Part shown: positions 28,229 through 37,567 of the stretch, piece by piece | How the letters are laid out: every line of letters starts with the position of its first letter | Numbering within the stretch: position 1 is the stretch's first letter | Source: Deltaproteobacteria bacterium | GTDB taxonomy: Bacteria; Desulfobacterota; Desulfobacteria; Desulfobacterales; UBA5852 | NCBI GenBank assembly: GCA_020444045.1 | Contig: JAHLLS010000003.1 | Location: 62,001-126,000, forward strand | Direction of reading: 5' to 3' | Length of the DNA: 64,000 bases | Made by a program: the position numbers and the translations under genes | Notes under the pieces: model-generated | What the model was told of the DNA's origin: nothing | Seen by the model: only the letters and a program-made list of their open reading frames with translations | Database searches by the model: none

Positions 28229-28816
28229 ATGGCGGAAAAATCGCATTTCGTATCCCCGGCGGGGCATTTGTTCATCGTATCCGCCCCTTCCGGTGCCGGA
28301 AAATCGACGCTTTGCCGTATTCTTACGGAACGCTTGCCGGCATTGCGTTATTCCATTTCCACCACAACCCGATCGCCACGCGAAGGTGAGGTTGACGGTG
28401 TGGACTATTTTTTTACCGACGTCGAGACCTTCAAGGCCGGCATCCAGGCCAACCAGTGGGCGGAATGGGCCCACGTTCACGGGAATTATTATGGGACATC
28501 GGCGGTGTTTATCGATGCTGAGCGTGCTGCCGGCCATGATGTGCTGTTGGATATCGACGTTCAGGGCACGGTTCAACTTTGCGCCAAGTATCCGGATGCC
28601 ATTACCATTTTCATCATGCCGCCCTCATCCGACGTACTGCGCCAGCGCCTGGAGCAACGCGGCGCCGACCCCCCGGACATTATCGATAAACGAATGGCCA
28701 ATGCCCGCCGGGAAATGGCGCAACACGGGGTCTATCGACATACCGTGATCAATGATCGTCTTGAAACGGCGGCGGAAACACTGGTTTCCATTGTTCGCGG
28801 TTATCAGGAATCGTGA
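28229..28816 (+). CDS. gmk: Guanylate kinase
   Basis: Converts GMP to GDP with ATP in the cytoplasm. The 195-residue protein has the P-loop SAPSGAGKSTLCRIL near residue 18, the GMP-binding STTTRSPREGEVDGVDYFF, the WAEWAHVHGNYYGT motif and LLDIDVQGTVQL. The family length is ~205. It follows remA by 16 bp. In many Deltaproteobacteria rpoZ comes next; here rlmB does. Confidence 0.95.
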   Translation: MAEKSHFVSPAGHLFIVSAPSGAGKSTLCRILTERLPALRYSISTTTRSPREGEVDGVDYFFTDVETFKAGIQANQWAEWAHVHGNYYGTSAVFIDAERAAGHDVLLDIDVQGTVQLCAKYPDAITIFIMPPSSDVLRQRLEQRGADPPDIIDKRMANARREMAQHGVYRHTVINDRLETAAETLVSIVRGYQES

Positions 28817-28890
28817 CGCCATCGTCATGATGACGGATGCGTCTGCCGCTAGCGCGACCTCTTTAGGCAAACCGAAGCGCTCCTACTTCT

Positions 28891-29655
28891 ATGGCGAGTC
28901 CTAAAACAGAAATTTTGTATGGCATGCATCCCGTCTATGAGGCGTTGCGTGCCAACCGGCGCAGGATTTATGCTCTATGGGTGCGCGAAGGCCGTCAAGA
29001 TGCCCGTATCGCCTCGATTCGACAATTGGCTGACGGCCAAGGGGTAGCAATTCAGACGGTCGGTGAACAGCACCTCGTAGAGTTGACCGGTCATGCCGGT
29101 CACCAGGGCGTCTGCGCCCGGGTGGCGCCTCTGCCCTATTGCGATTTGTCCGACATCGCGGGGCAGGAGCGTTCTCACGGTAGGCTGCCGTTTGTGGTGC
29201 TGCTCGATAATCTTCAGGACCCGCAAAACCTGGGCGCTATCATTCGTACGGCCTATTGCGCTGGTGCCGACGGCATTGTTATACCGCAGGACCGGTCCGC
29301 GGCGCCCAGCCCTTCCGTATCGAAAGCTTCCGCCGGTGCGCTGGAGCATATGCCGATTGCCAGGGTCCCCAACCTTGTCAATGCCATCATGCAATTGAAA
29401 AAAAACGGATTGTGGATTGTGGGGCTGGAAGGCGCTGCCGATCAATCATTGTTTGATTGCGATCTGACAATACCGCTGGGGTTGCTTATCGGCGGTGAAG
29501 AAAAGGGCCTGCGGCCATTGGTCAAGCGGCACTGCGACTTTCTCGTGTCGATTCCCCATGCGCGGGCGTTTAATTCATTGAATGCTTCTGTAGCCGCGGC
29601 ACTGGCTATTTTCGAGGCCTATCGTCAGCGGTCACAGCCGGCCGGAACGCCATGA
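28891..29655 (+). CDS. rlmB: 23S rRNA (guanosine-2'-O-)-methyltransferase RlmB
   Basis: A SpoU-family methyltransferase that would modify G2251 of 23S rRNA. The N-terminal substrate-binding domain starts ILYGMHPVYEAL. The three SpoU motifs are DPQNLGAIIRTA, LIGGEEKGL and NSLNASVAAALAIFEAY, forming the deep-trefoil SAM site. The 254-residue length is typical. Its stop overlaps the comF start by four bases. Confidence 0.93.
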   Translation: MASPKTEILYGMHPVYEALRANRRRIYALWVREGRQDARIASIRQLADGQGVAIQTVGEQHLVELTGHAGHQGVCARVAPLPYCDLSDIAGQERSHGRLPFVVLLDNLQDPQNLGAIIRTAYCAGADGIVIPQDRSAAPSPSVSKASAGALEHMPIARVPNLVNAIMQLKKNGLWIVGLEGAADQSLFDCDLTIPLGLLIGGEEKGLRPLVKRHCDFLVSIPHARAFNSLNASVAAALAIFEAYRQRSQPAGTP

Positions 29656-30641
29656 ACGGTCCTGATGTCAGCAGCCAAGCGTTGGCAACGAAAAAGGATG
29701 GCTATCGGCACGACGTGGCTGCCCATGCAGGGCTGCTCCGATTGAAGAGGCCGGTGCTCGGGTTCGGGGCGTATGTCGGCCGGGCACTTACCGACGCCAT
29801 TTTCCCCCGGAAATGCCGTGCTTGCGGGGCCTATTGGCCGTATGGGCCGCAGTCTTCTTCATCGCATGTCGATCACGATACCGACCTGCGGACTGGGGAG
29901 CATGGGCTGTGGAACATCTTTACTCGGGTGGCGTTGCCGTTTCTTTGTTCCGATTGCCTCACGTCTTTCGAACCGGTGCGGTCCCCTTTGTGTGAGCGCT
30001 GCGGCGTGATGTTTAAAAGCGCTGTGGGCGAGGACCATTTGTGCAGCGATTGCCTGCGGCATCCCGGCGCATTCCGGCGGGCGCGCGCTGTGGGGATTTA
30101 TAGCGGCGCCCTCATGGAACTGGTTCACCAGTTGAAATACCGGGCCTGTTTCGTGTTGCTTGACCCCCTGGGACAGCTTTTGCAGGGGGCTTTCCAGCTT
30201 CATTGGTCGCCGGGAGAGATCGACATGGTGCTTCCGATTCCCTTGCATGTACGCCGCTGGCGCCAACGCGGGTTTAACCAAGCCCAGATGCTGGTGGATG
30301 CCTGGGCCAAGTCGGAACGGCGGGGTGCGCGGGACGAATACCGTTTCCCCAAAGTACGTGACATCTTCATGCGATCTCGGCCGACGGCGCCCCAGACCGG
30401 TTTGGGCAAGCCCGAGCGCCGACGCAATATGCGGGGCGCATTCAAAGTGGTTGATCGCGCCGCTGTAAAGGGGCGCAGCATTCTGCTGGTGGATGATGTC
30501 TATACGACGGGGGCAACGGCTGCGGAAGCAGCCAGGGAATTGAAAGAGAACGGGGCGGAAGCCGTGGATGTTCTCACGATCGCCCGTACCATGCCGAATC
30601 TTGATCGCATGGGCCGGAAGGCAGAACGGATCGGTACATGA
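29652..30641 (+). CDS. comF: ComF family phosphoribosyltransferase-like protein
   Basis: A 329-residue protein with an N-terminal double zinc finger (CRACG..., then CERCG and CSDCL, ~residues 55-140) and a C-terminal phosphoribosyltransferase domain. The PRPP-binding motif is ILLVDDVYTTGATA, preceded by the ComF hallmark RGFNQAQMLVDAWA. ComF acts in DNA uptake in naturally competent bacteria; in others its role is unclear. The ~45 residues before the first zinc motif are unusual. The start overlaps rlmB (ATGA) and the stop overlaps rfaE2 (ATGA). Confidence 0.88.
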   Translation: MNGPDVSSQALATKKDGYRHDVAAHAGLLRLKRPVLGFGAYVGRALTDAIFPRKCRACGAYWPYGPQSSSSHVDHDTDLRTGEHGLWNIFTRVALPFLCSDCLTSFEPVRSPLCERCGVMFKSAVGEDHLCSDCLRHPGAFRRARAVGIYSGALMELVHQLKYRACFVLLDPLGQLLQGAFQLHWSPGEIDMVLPIPLHVRRWRQRGFNQAQMLVDAWAKSERRGARDEYRFPKVRDIFMRSRPTAPQTGLGKPERRRNMRGAFKVVDRAAVKGRSILLVDDVYTTGATAAEAARELKENGAEAVDVLTIARTMPNLDRMGRKAERIGT

Positions 30642-31132
30642 TGAATTTGAAGGACGGGAATAAGCTGGTGCCCAGGACCACGGCGGCAACCGCTGTCGTG
30701 GCAGCACAGGAGGCGGGGCGACGGGTTGCGTTTACCAATGGCTGTTTCGATATCCTGCATGCCGGCCACGTTCGATATCTGTCGGCGGCCCGCGCCAGTG
30801 CGGATATGCTGGTGGTCGGGTTGAACAGCGACGATTCGGTGCGAAACATCAAAGGCCCCTTGCGCCCGATCAATCCGGAGGCCCTGCGGGCTGAAGTCCT
30901 GGCCGGGTTGGCCTGCGTGGACTTCGTGGTTCTCTTTGATGAAGCGGATCCCTTGGCGTTGATTCAGGCTTTGCGACCGGATGTCCTGGTCAAAGGGGCG
31001 GATTGGCCGGAAGATCAGATTATCGGTGCCGATTTTGTGAAGCAGCAGGGGGGGCGGGTCGAACGGATTGCGCTGGTTCAGGACATTTCCACATCGGCCT
31101 TGATTCAGCTGATTACGGAACGCTATTGCTGA
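30638..31132 (+). CDS. rfaE2: D-glycero-beta-D-manno-heptose 1-phosphate adenylyltransferase
   Basis: Makes ADP-D,D-heptose for the core heptosyltransferases. The 164-residue protein matches the C-terminal half of E. coli HldE: nucleotidyltransferase motif FTNGCFDILHAGHVRYL with HxGH, GLNSDDSVRNIKGPLRPI and the C-terminal STSALIQLI. The kinase half (RfaE1) is not fused and not in the window. Four-base overlap with comF. This gene supplies the sugar used by waaC/waaF-type enzymes 20 kb upstream. Confidence 0.93.
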   Translation: MMNLKDGNKLVPRTTAATAVVAAQEAGRRVAFTNGCFDILHAGHVRYLSAARASADMLVVGLNSDDSVRNIKGPLRPINPEALRAEVLAGLACVDFVVLFDEADPLALIQALRPDVLVKGADWPEDQIIGADFVKQQGGRVERIALVQDISTSALIQLITERYC

Positions 31133-31227
31133 CAGCTTTGGCGGCTGTCGGTATACGGACCGTTTTCCATGCACAGGTCATGGGCCGATATAGGCGTCTG
31201 AAGACGAGGGGGAGGGGCTAATCTGCG

Positions 31228-32004
31228 ATGAAAATCCATCGTCGCAATGGGATCGATTTATATTGTTTTGAGAACCTGGAAGTGTTCCCAGCCCTTTGTC
31301 ACGGCATTACCACCCGCCAGGGCGGCGTCAGCCAGTCCCCTTTTGACAGTCTCAACATGTCCCTGCATGTCGGTGATGCTGCTCATCAGGTGGCCGTCAA
31401 TCGAGAGGCCGTTTGGGCAGGGTTCCCTCGCCCGGCGGAACCGGTCTTTTTGAACCAGGTACATGGCAACACGGTCGTTGTATGGGACGGTACGGCGCCT
31501 GCCGCTGACCGCCGGTTGACCGGGGAAGCCGATGCCATTGTGACCGACCAGCATGGATGGCTTTTGACCATCCTGGTGGCGGACTGTCAGCCGGTCCTGC
31601 TCCACGACCCGGTGCGGTCGGTCATTGCCAATATCCATTCGGGCTGGCGCGGCAGCATTGCTGATATCGTCGGTCGCACCGTGACGGTCATGAAGACCCG
31701 TTTCGGCTGCAATCCCGATGATATTTATGCCGGCGTAGGGCCGTCGCTGGGGCCTTGCTGTTCGGAATTCGTGCACTATAAAAAGGAAATTCCCGAATCG
31801 CTGTGGTCTTACAGGGTGTCGGAGAACCATTTTGATTTTTGGGCCATAAGCCAGGCCCAATTGGCGCGGGCCGGACTGCGTCCGGCGCATATCGAAATCA
31901 GCGGCATCTGCACGCGCTGTCGGCGGGATCTCTTTTTTTCCTATCGGGCGGCTCATACCACCGGTCGGTTCGCGGCAATTGTCGGTATGACACCGAAGGC
32001 CTGA
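31228..32004 (+). CDS. pgeF: Polyphenol oxidase / purine nucleoside phosphorylase family (YfiH)
   Basis: A 258-residue multicopper-type-fold protein. Metal-site residues are in NQVHGN, VADCQPVLLHDP and ANIHSGWRGS, followed by GVGPSLGPCCSEF and SGICTRCRRDLFFSYR. Members act on purine nucleosides and edit peptidoglycan precursors (PgeF removes L-Ser mistakes in E. coli). It lies between rfaE2 and pyrK in the same direction, 95 bp after rfaE2. Confidence 0.9.
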   Translation: MKIHRRNGIDLYCFENLEVFPALCHGITTRQGGVSQSPFDSLNMSLHVGDAAHQVAVNREAVWAGFPRPAEPVFLNQVHGNTVVVWDGTAPAADRRLTGEADAIVTDQHGWLLTILVADCQPVLLHDPVRSVIANIHSGWRGSIADIVGRTVTVMKTRFGCNPDDIYAGVGPSLGPCCSEFVHYKKEIPESLWSYRVSENHFDFWAISQAQLARAGLRPAHIEISGICTRCRRDLFFSYRAAHTTGRFAAIVGMTPKA

Positions 32005-32031
32005 ATAACGACCGATCCTGGAGCGGAGATC

Positions 32032-32826
32032 ATGAAGCAAGGCTATGCCGAAATCCTGGACAATTTTACCATGGCGCCGGGGTATCACAAAATGACGCTT
32101 GGATGTGAAACACCATTCGGTGCGGCGCAGCCCGGGCAGTTTGTCATGCTGACCGTTGGAGCGGGGGCTAAGCCGCTGCTGCGTCGCCCCTTTTCCATTC
32201 ATCGCATGGTGCCGGATGCTTCCGGGCGCGTCAAACTGGAAATTCTCTACAAGGTCGTGGGCGAGGGGACGGGCATCATGGCGCGCATGCCGGTGGGGGC
32301 TACGGTGGATATCCTCGGTCCTCTGGGCAGGGGATTTATCGTTCGGGGGCATTATCGGCGCATATATATCGCGGCCGGCGGCATTGGTGCCGCACCGATG
32401 GTTTTTCTGTTGGAAACATTGCGTCAACAGCTTGAAAGCTGCCAGTACCATGTTTTTCTGGGCGGACGATCCCGGGGCGACCTGCTGTGCCGCGAGAGAT
32501 TTGACCAACTGGCGGATCAGGTGGATTGCACAACGGATGACGGCAGTGAAGGTGCGCAGTGTTTTCTGACCAGCCCGCTGGAAGCGGCCGTGCGCCGACA
32601 GCCGCCGGATGTGATCATGGCTTGCGGACCCATGGACATGTTGACATGCGTGGCCGGTATTGCCGACCGTCTGAATGTGGCTTGCCAGCTTTCGATCGAA
32701 TCGGTCATGGCCTGTGGCATGGGGGCCTGTCTGGGATGTGCCGTCCCGGCGGCGGGTGACGGCAGCGCTTACCACCATGTATGCAAGGATGGGCCGGTTT
32801 TTGATGCCCAGCTTTTGAAGCTCTGA
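32032..32826 (+). CDS. pyrK: Dihydroorotate dehydrogenase electron transfer subunit (PyrK-like)
   Basis: A 264-residue FAD/NAD/2Fe-2S flavoprotein. The FAD segment is LLRRPFSIHRM, the NAD domain opens YIAAGGIGAAPMVFLLE, MACGPMDML is the NAD-binding C-terminal motif, and a C-terminal iron-sulfur ligand set (CGMGACLGCAV, then a later Cys in VCKDGP) is complete. PyrK passes electrons from PyrD to NAD. No pyrD is adjacent: the next gene is an ATP synthase accessory gene, so PyrD must be elsewhere or the subunit serves another partner. GGAGCGGAGA precedes the ATG. Confidence 0.87.
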   Translation: MKQGYAEILDNFTMAPGYHKMTLGCETPFGAAQPGQFVMLTVGAGAKPLLRRPFSIHRMVPDASGRVKLEILYKVVGEGTGIMARMPVGATVDILGPLGRGFIVRGHYRRIYIAAGGIGAAPMVFLLETLRQQLESCQYHVFLGGRSRGDLLCRERFDQLADQVDCTTDDGSEGAQCFLTSPLEAAVRRQPPDVIMACGPMDMLTCVAGIADRLNVACQLSIESVMACGMGACLGCAVPAAGDGSAYHHVCKDGPVFDAQLLKL

Positions 32827-32871
32827 AGGAGACGTCGGCGATGGGTTTTTCGTTGACTTCACCCGGGGGCT

Positions 32872-33159
32872 ATGGTAGATGCTTTTGACTCGATTGGGGC
32901 GGAAATCGTTCCGATTCGGGCTGAAGCGTCGATTACATCCATGAAAAGAGAAACCCGGCGGGCGATCAGGGAACTCGCCTATTACAGTAGTTTGGGACTG
33001 CAAGTCGCCCTGTCGATTTTCATCGGGCTTTTTCTGGGTATTTACTTGGATCGGCGTTTGGCTTGTACACCGTGGCTGACCCTGATCGGTCTGGGTATGG
33101 GCATTGTGGCCGGTTTTCGCAATATCGGGCTCGCGATCAAGAAAAGCCGCAAACTCTGA
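32872..33159 (+). CDS. F0F1 ATP synthase assembly protein AtpZ-like
   Basis: A 95-residue small membrane protein with two hydrophobic helices (LGLQVALSIFIGLFLGIYLD and LIGLGMGIVAGFRNIGLAI) and a basic tail. It matches the PF09527-type AtpI/AtpZ family found upstream of F0 genes, which may aid magnesium transport or assembly. ATG 32872 is listed. ATG 32941 (MKRETRRAIREL) gives a family-like start and may be the true one. Confidence 0.78.
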   Translation: MVDAFDSIGAEIVPIRAEASITSMKRETRRAIRELAYYSSLGLQVALSIFIGLFLGIYLDRRLACTPWLTLIGLGMGIVAGFRNIGLAIKKSRKL

Positions 33160-33198
33160 ACGTCATTACACCTGCAGCCAAGGACGAACAGGATCAAT

Positions 33199-33585
33199 TT
33201 GGACATTCAGAAGCGAATACTCCTTTTCATTACACGTGCCAACTGGATTCTATTTGCAGCGGCCGTCCTCGTCGGACTGGTCGCTTTCCAATTTGATGTT
33301 GCCCTGGGGATTTTTGCCGGCGGTCTGATTGTTACCGTCAATTTTCACCTGCTGGCACGCACCCTGAAAAAATCCCTGACACCTCCCCACCTCGTCTCCC
33401 ATAATGTGATCATCGCCAAATATTACGTCCGCTTTCTTGCCAGCGGCGTTATCATATTCTTTCTGATCTCCGGCCACTATGTTGACCCGCTGGGATTGTT
33501 CGTCGGGTTATCGGTCGTGGTTGCCAGTATTGTCGTCGCAACGGTGCGCGAGTTAAAAAATCTTATTTTCAAGGAGGCGTTTTAA
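33199..33585 (+). CDS. atpI: ATP synthase subunit I
   Basis: A 128-residue protein with four predicted helices, typical of AtpI (PF03899), an assembly factor for the c-ring. It starts with TTG 33199 after an AGGA site, reading MDIQKRILLFITRANW. It ends three bases before the atpB ATG. The gene order atpZ-atpI-atpB-atpE is the standard F0 set of deltaproteobacteria. Confidence 0.82.
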   Translation: MDIQKRILLFITRANWILFAAAVLVGLVAFQFDVALGIFAGGLIVTVNFHLLARTLKKSLTPPHLVSHNVIIAKYYVRFLASGVIIFFLISGHYVDPLGLFVGLSVVVASIVVATVRELKNLIFKEAF

Positions 33586-33587
33586 GG

Positions 33588-34283
33588 ATGGAACATCCGT
33601 GGCTGTTTTTAGTCAAATTTTGCGAGATGCTTGGTCCGGGACCGGCCCACTTTGCCCATGAATATCCTCACGTCCTCTATACTTGGCTGGTGATGCTGTT
33701 TCTGATAGCCATGGGTATCCTTGGTGGCAAAAGTATCAAAATGATCCCGGGCAAGGCCCAGAATTTTTATGAGGTGGTTGTCAGTGGCATTGAAGAATTC
33801 ATGGTCGATGTCACCGGGGAAGAGGGGCGCTGGCTATTACCCTTGTCGGCAACGATCTTCATTTTTATTTTTGTCGGCAACCTGACCGGGATGGTACCGA
33901 CCTGCTTCCCTCCCACAGCGGATCTGAATACGACGTTGGGCTGTGCCCTGATCGTGGTCATTTTTACGCATATTATCGGCGTTAAATATCACGGTGCCGC
34001 TTATATCAAACACTTCTTGGGGCCAGTATGGTGGATGGTTCCCATTATCTTCCCCATCGAGTTGATCGGACATTTCGCACGGATTCTTTCTCTTACCTTT
34101 CGTCTCTTTGGAAATATGATGGGGCATGAGCTGGTGCTGACCATTCTGTTTGGTCTGGCTGGCGCTTTTTTTGCGCCCTTGCCCATCATGGCGCTGGGGG
34201 TTTTTGTGGCGCTGGTGCAAGCTTTTGTGTTTTTCTTGCTTTCGATCATGTACTTTACCGGCGCCATGGAACACGCCCACTGA
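33588..34283 (+). CDS. atpB: ATP synthase F0 subunit a
   Basis: A 231-residue membrane subunit that forms the ion half-channels. The key Arg is in SLTFRLFGNMMGHELV, and helices around ATIFIFIFVGNLTGMVP and the C-terminal FVALVQAFVFFLLSIMY complete the fold. AAGGAGG lies ~11 bp before the ATG, inside the end of atpI. It precedes atpE by ~105 bp. Confidence 0.95.
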   Translation: MEHPWLFLVKFCEMLGPGPAHFAHEYPHVLYTWLVMLFLIAMGILGGKSIKMIPGKAQNFYEVVVSGIEEFMVDVTGEEGRWLLPLSATIFIFIFVGNLTGMVPTCFPPTADLNTTLGCALIVVIFTHIIGVKYHGAAYIKHFLGPVWWMVPIIFPIELIGHFARILSLTFRLFGNMMGHELVLTILFGLAGAFFAPLPIMALGVFVALVQAFVFFLLSIMYFTGAMEHAH

Positions 34284-34389
34284 AGGGCGCGGTTAATTTT
34301 GCCGGGAAAATGATTATTCAGCCTGTTTTGCCTTAATGGGGCATTGGAAGAAGCCAAAATTAACTTTTTAACAAGGAGGAAGTGTACGT

Positions 34390-34668
34390 ATGGAAGCTGA
34401 AGCTCTGAAGTTTTTTATCGCTTGTGTAACGGCAGCTGGTTTTGGAATTGCGATCGCCGCTTTCGGTTGCGGCATCGGTCAGGGCCTTGGCCTTAAATCG
34501 GCCGTTGAGGGTATTGCCCGCAATCCCGAATCTTCCGGTAAAGTTACCGTTACGATGCTGATCGGTCTGGCCATGATCGAGTCCCTTTGTATCTATGCCC
34601 TGGTTATTTCGCTGATTTTGATCTATGCGACGCCCATGGCCGGTATCGTGGAAGGCCTGCTCAAGTAA
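34390..34668 (+). CDS. atpE: ATP synthase F0 subunit c
   Basis: A 92-residue hairpin of two helices. Helix 1 carries AAFGCGIGQGLGL with Gln31, the loop is RNPESSG, and helix 2 has the ion-binding Glu64 in AMIESLCIYALV. Ser65 follows the Glu and Tyr69 is present. The Gln/Glu-Ser/Tyr set resembles sodium-binding c-rings, although the Thr next to Ser in those is Leu here. AAGGAGG lies 10 bp upstream. No F1 genes follow, so the F0 and F1 operons are split. Confidence 0.95.
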   Translation: MEAEALKFFIACVTAAGFGIAIAAFGCGIGQGLGLKSAVEGIARNPESSGKVTVTMLIGLAMIESLCIYALVISLILIYATPMAGIVEGLLK

Positions 34669-34690
34669 CGCTTATTTCCGTTCAAAGAAA

Positions 34691-34718
34691 AAGCCCGGCT
34701 TCTGGCCGGGCTTTTTTT
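34691..34718. terminator. Bidirectional intrinsic terminator between atpE and uvrA
   Basis: AAGCCCGGC (34691-34699) pairs with GCCGGGCTT (34705-34713) around a 5-base loop, followed by a T-run on the plus strand and preceded by an A-run that gives a T-run on the minus strand. It ends both the F0 operon and uvrA. Confidence 0.9.
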
Positions 34719-34741
34719 ATGGTCAAACGGGCATGGATTTA

Positions 34742-37567
34742 CTACGGGGTTGCTGAGAAAAGCGCCCGACGAAGAAAAGGAGCCGTATGGGATCCTTTTA
34801 TGGTGATCAATGTTTCCGGAGGACCGCATCCCATTACCTGGCCGCCCGCATCTCCTCCCTCCGGTCCCAGATCGATAATATAGTCGGCGGTTTTTACAAG
34901 ATCCATGTTGTGCTCGATGACGATGACGGTGTTCCCGGCGTCCACGAGTCGATGGAGTACTTCAAGTAATTTGCGGGTATCTTCAAAGTGCAGCCCCGTT
35001 GTTGGTTCATCAAGAATATAGATCGTACGGCCGGTATCCTTGCGGCTGAGTTCTTTGGCTAGCTTGACCCGCTGGGCTTCGCCGCCCGAGAGGGTTAGGG
35101 CCGATTGACCCAGGCGGATATAGCCCAATCCGACATCAATCAATGTTTCAAGTTTGCTTCGGATATTCTGCAGGCGGCTGTAGAAGTGGTAGGCTTGGTT
35201 GACGGTCATGTCGAGAACATCGACGATGGTTCGCCCGCGGTATTTAATTTCGAGGGTTTCGCGATTGTAACGCTGGCCGTGGCAGGCCTCACAGACCACA
35301 TAGATATCAGGAAGAAAATGCATCTCGATTTTGATGATACCGTCGCCGCGACAGGCTTCGCAACGGCCACCCTTGATATTGAAGCTGAACCGCCCGGGCT
35401 TATAGCCGCGTGAGCGTGCTTCCGGTGTGCGGCCGAACAACTCCCTGATCAAGGCAAATACACCGGAATAGGTGCCGGGGTTGGAACGGGGGGTTTTGCC
35501 GATAGGCGATTGGTCAATATGAATGACTTTGTCAAGATGACGGACGCCCTCAAGCCGCTGAAACGCGCCTGAGGAGATACCCGAACGATACAATTTTTGA
35601 TGCAGGGCAGGGTAGAGGGTTTCCAGAACAAGGGTTGATTTGCCGGATCCGGAGACACCGGTGACACAGATAAAGCATCCCAGCGGAAATTGGACATCGA
35701 GATGCTGAAGGTTATTCTGGGACGCGTTTTCCAAGTTTAATACATGGCCGTTACCCGATCGGCGTCGCGTGGGACAGGGGATTTGTTTGCGGCCTGCCAG
35801 GTAATCGGCGGTCAATGATTTTTCAGCCTTCAAGAGGTTGTCCGGCGTTCCGCTAAAAATGATCTCCCCTCCATGAATACCGGCCCCCGGCCCCATGTCG
35901 ACCACGTGATCCGCGGCGCGAATCGTCTCCGCGTCATGTTCGACCACGATGACGGTATTTCCGATGTCCCGTAAATTTTTCAAGGATGTTAACAAGCGCT
36001 GATTATCGCGGGGGTGAAGGCCGATACTCGGCTCGTCAAGAACATAGAGGACGCCGGTCAGCTTGGAGCCGATCTGGGTTGCCAGTCGAATTCGCTGGCT
36101 TTCACCGCCGGAAAGGGTGGTGGCACGACGATCGAGCGACAAATAGGGCAGCCCTACGTCTACGATGAATTGCAGCCGGTTTTGAATCTCGGTAATAATT
36201 TTGGCGGCAATCGCATGGGCCTGCCCGGCGAGCGACAGATGCTTTATGAAGGACAGCGCCTCGGCCGCATTCAGGGAACAAAAATCGGCAATGGTTTTAT
36301 CGGCAACACGAACCGCACGGGCATGCGGGTTCAATCGGGTTCCACGGCATGCCGGACAGGGTTGATCGCGCATGTACTGGCGGATCTCAGCGCGGGCGGC
36401 CGAGGTCTCCGATTCGTGATAGCGGCGTTTCAGATAGGGAATAACGCCCTCGAATGGCTTGCGGTAGGTATGGCGGCCGTCTTTTTCGAAGAAGAAGGTA
36501 ATTTGCTCGTCACCGGAACCTTCGAAGACAGCTTTTTGTAAAGCCTCGGGAAGATTTTCAAAGGCGGTAAAAATATCGCCGCCATAGTGTGCCGTGAGCG
36601 CTTCCATGAAGACATTAAAGTGAACGGAATGGCGGTGGGACCAGGGGACCACGGCCCCTTCCCTTAGAGAGAGGGTTGGATCGGGCACGATGCGGTCAGG
36701 ATCAAAGGTCGGTTTGATGCCGAGACCGTCACAAAGGTCACAGGCCCCCTGGGGGGAATTGAACGAAAAACTGGCCGGTGAGAATGCCGGCTGACCAACC
36801 TGGCAGAACGGACAAACAGCCTTTTCGCTAAAAACGTGACGGGGTCCTTCCATTTCCTCAACGACAACCTGTTCACCTGACAGCGATAGGCCCAATTCCA
36901 GCGAATCTGCCAGACGGTTCCGGATCGTGGGCTTGACGATCAGGCGATCCACGACGACATCGAGCATTGAGGGGAAGGGGGCATGGTGTTTGGGAAGATC
37001 TTCAATCTCATAAATACGCCCATCGACCCGAATACGCGCAAAGCCCTCGCGGCGCAGTTTGCGAATGCGCTCCTTTGGTGATGTTTGAGGCGGCGTCGCC
37101 ACCGGTGCCATGATGATAAGCCGTGTGCCTTCCGTAAGTGCCATCACCTGATCGATAAACTGGTCCAATGTCTGTGATGTGATCGGGCGGCCGCATTGAT
37201 GGCAGTGGGGTTGCCCGATGCGGGCGTAGAGCAGGCGCAAAAAATCATAGATCTCGGTGATCGTCCCTACGGTGGAGCGGGGATTGTGGTGCGATGATTT
37301 TTGTTCGATGGCAATCGCCGGTGACAGCCCATCAATGCGATCGACTTCGGGTTTTTCCATTCGCTCCAGAAATTGCCGGGCATAGGTCGAGAGGGATTCG
37401 ACATAGCGACGCTGACCTTCTGCGTAAAGGGTGTCAAACGCCAGGGTTGATTTCCCTGAACCCGACAGACCGGTGACGACGATCAGCCGGTCCCGGGGAA
37501 GATCCAGATCGACGTCTTTGAGATTGTGGTGGCGTGCGCGCCGGATTTTAATCCAACGGGATGTCAT
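34742..37567 (-). CDS. uvrA: Excinuclease ABC subunit A
   Basis: UvrA is the damage sensor of nucleotide excision repair, a dimeric double ABC ATPase. The 941-residue length is standard. Two Walker A motifs ([19 protein letters not shown] and [17 protein letters not shown]) and two signatures ([12 protein letters not shown] and [12 protein letters not shown]) are present. Zinc-finger CxxC pairs occur near residues 255-280 and 745-775. AAGGAAG lies upstream of the ATG. It is convergent with atpE. No convincing LexA box is seen upstream. Confidence 0.96.
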   Translation of the reverse strand: MTSRWIKIRRARHHNLKDVDLDLPRDRLIVVTGLSGSGKSTLAFDTLYAEGQRRYVESLSTYARQFLERMEKPEVDRIDGLSPAIAIEQKSSHHNPRSTVGTITEIYDFLRLLYARIGQPHCHQCGRPITSQTLDQFIDQVMALTEGTRLIIMAPVATPPQTSPKERIRKLRREGFARIRVDGRIYEIEDLPKHHAPFPSMLDVVVDRLIVKPTIRNRLADSLELGLSLSGEQVVVEEMEGPRHVFSEKAVCPFCQVGQPAFSPASFSFNSPQGACDLCDGLGIKPTFDPDRIVPDPTLSLREGAVVPWSHRHSVHFNVFMEALTAHYGGDIFTAFENLPEALQKAVFEGSGDEQITFFFEKDGRHTYRKPFEGVIPYLKRRYHESETSAARAEIRQYMRDQPCPACRGTRLNPHARAVRVADKTIADFCSLNAAEALSFIKHLSLAGQAHAIAAKIITEIQNRLQFIVDVGLPYLSLDRRATTLSGGESQRIRLATQIGSKLTGVLYVLDEPSIGLHPRDNQRLLTSLKNLRDIGNTVIVVEHDAETIRAADHVVDMGPGAGIHGGEIIFSGTPDNLLKAEKSLTADYLAGRKQIPCPTRRRSGNGHVLNLENASQNNLQHLDVQFPLGCFICVTGVSGSGKSTLVLETLYPALHQKLYRSGISSGAFQRLEGVRHLDKVIHIDQSPIGKTPRSNPGTYSGVFALIRELFGRTPEARSRGYKPGRFSFNIKGGRCEACRGDGIIKIEMHFLPDIYVVCEACHGQRYNRETLEIKYRGRTIVDVLDMTVNQAYHFYSRLQNIRSKLETLIDVGLGYIRLGQSALTLSGGEAQRVKLAKELSRKDTGRTIYILDEPTTGLHFEDTRKLLEVLHRLVDAGNTVIVIEHNMDLVKTADYIIDLGPEGGDAGGQVMGCGPPETLITIKGSHTAPFLRRALFSATP

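Noticed and set aside
31258..33003. Long open frame on the minus strand (581 codons)
   Set aside because: It lies antisense to pgeF, pyrK and atpZ, has low-complexity His/Arg/Pro-rich sequence and no family motifs; it results from high GC.
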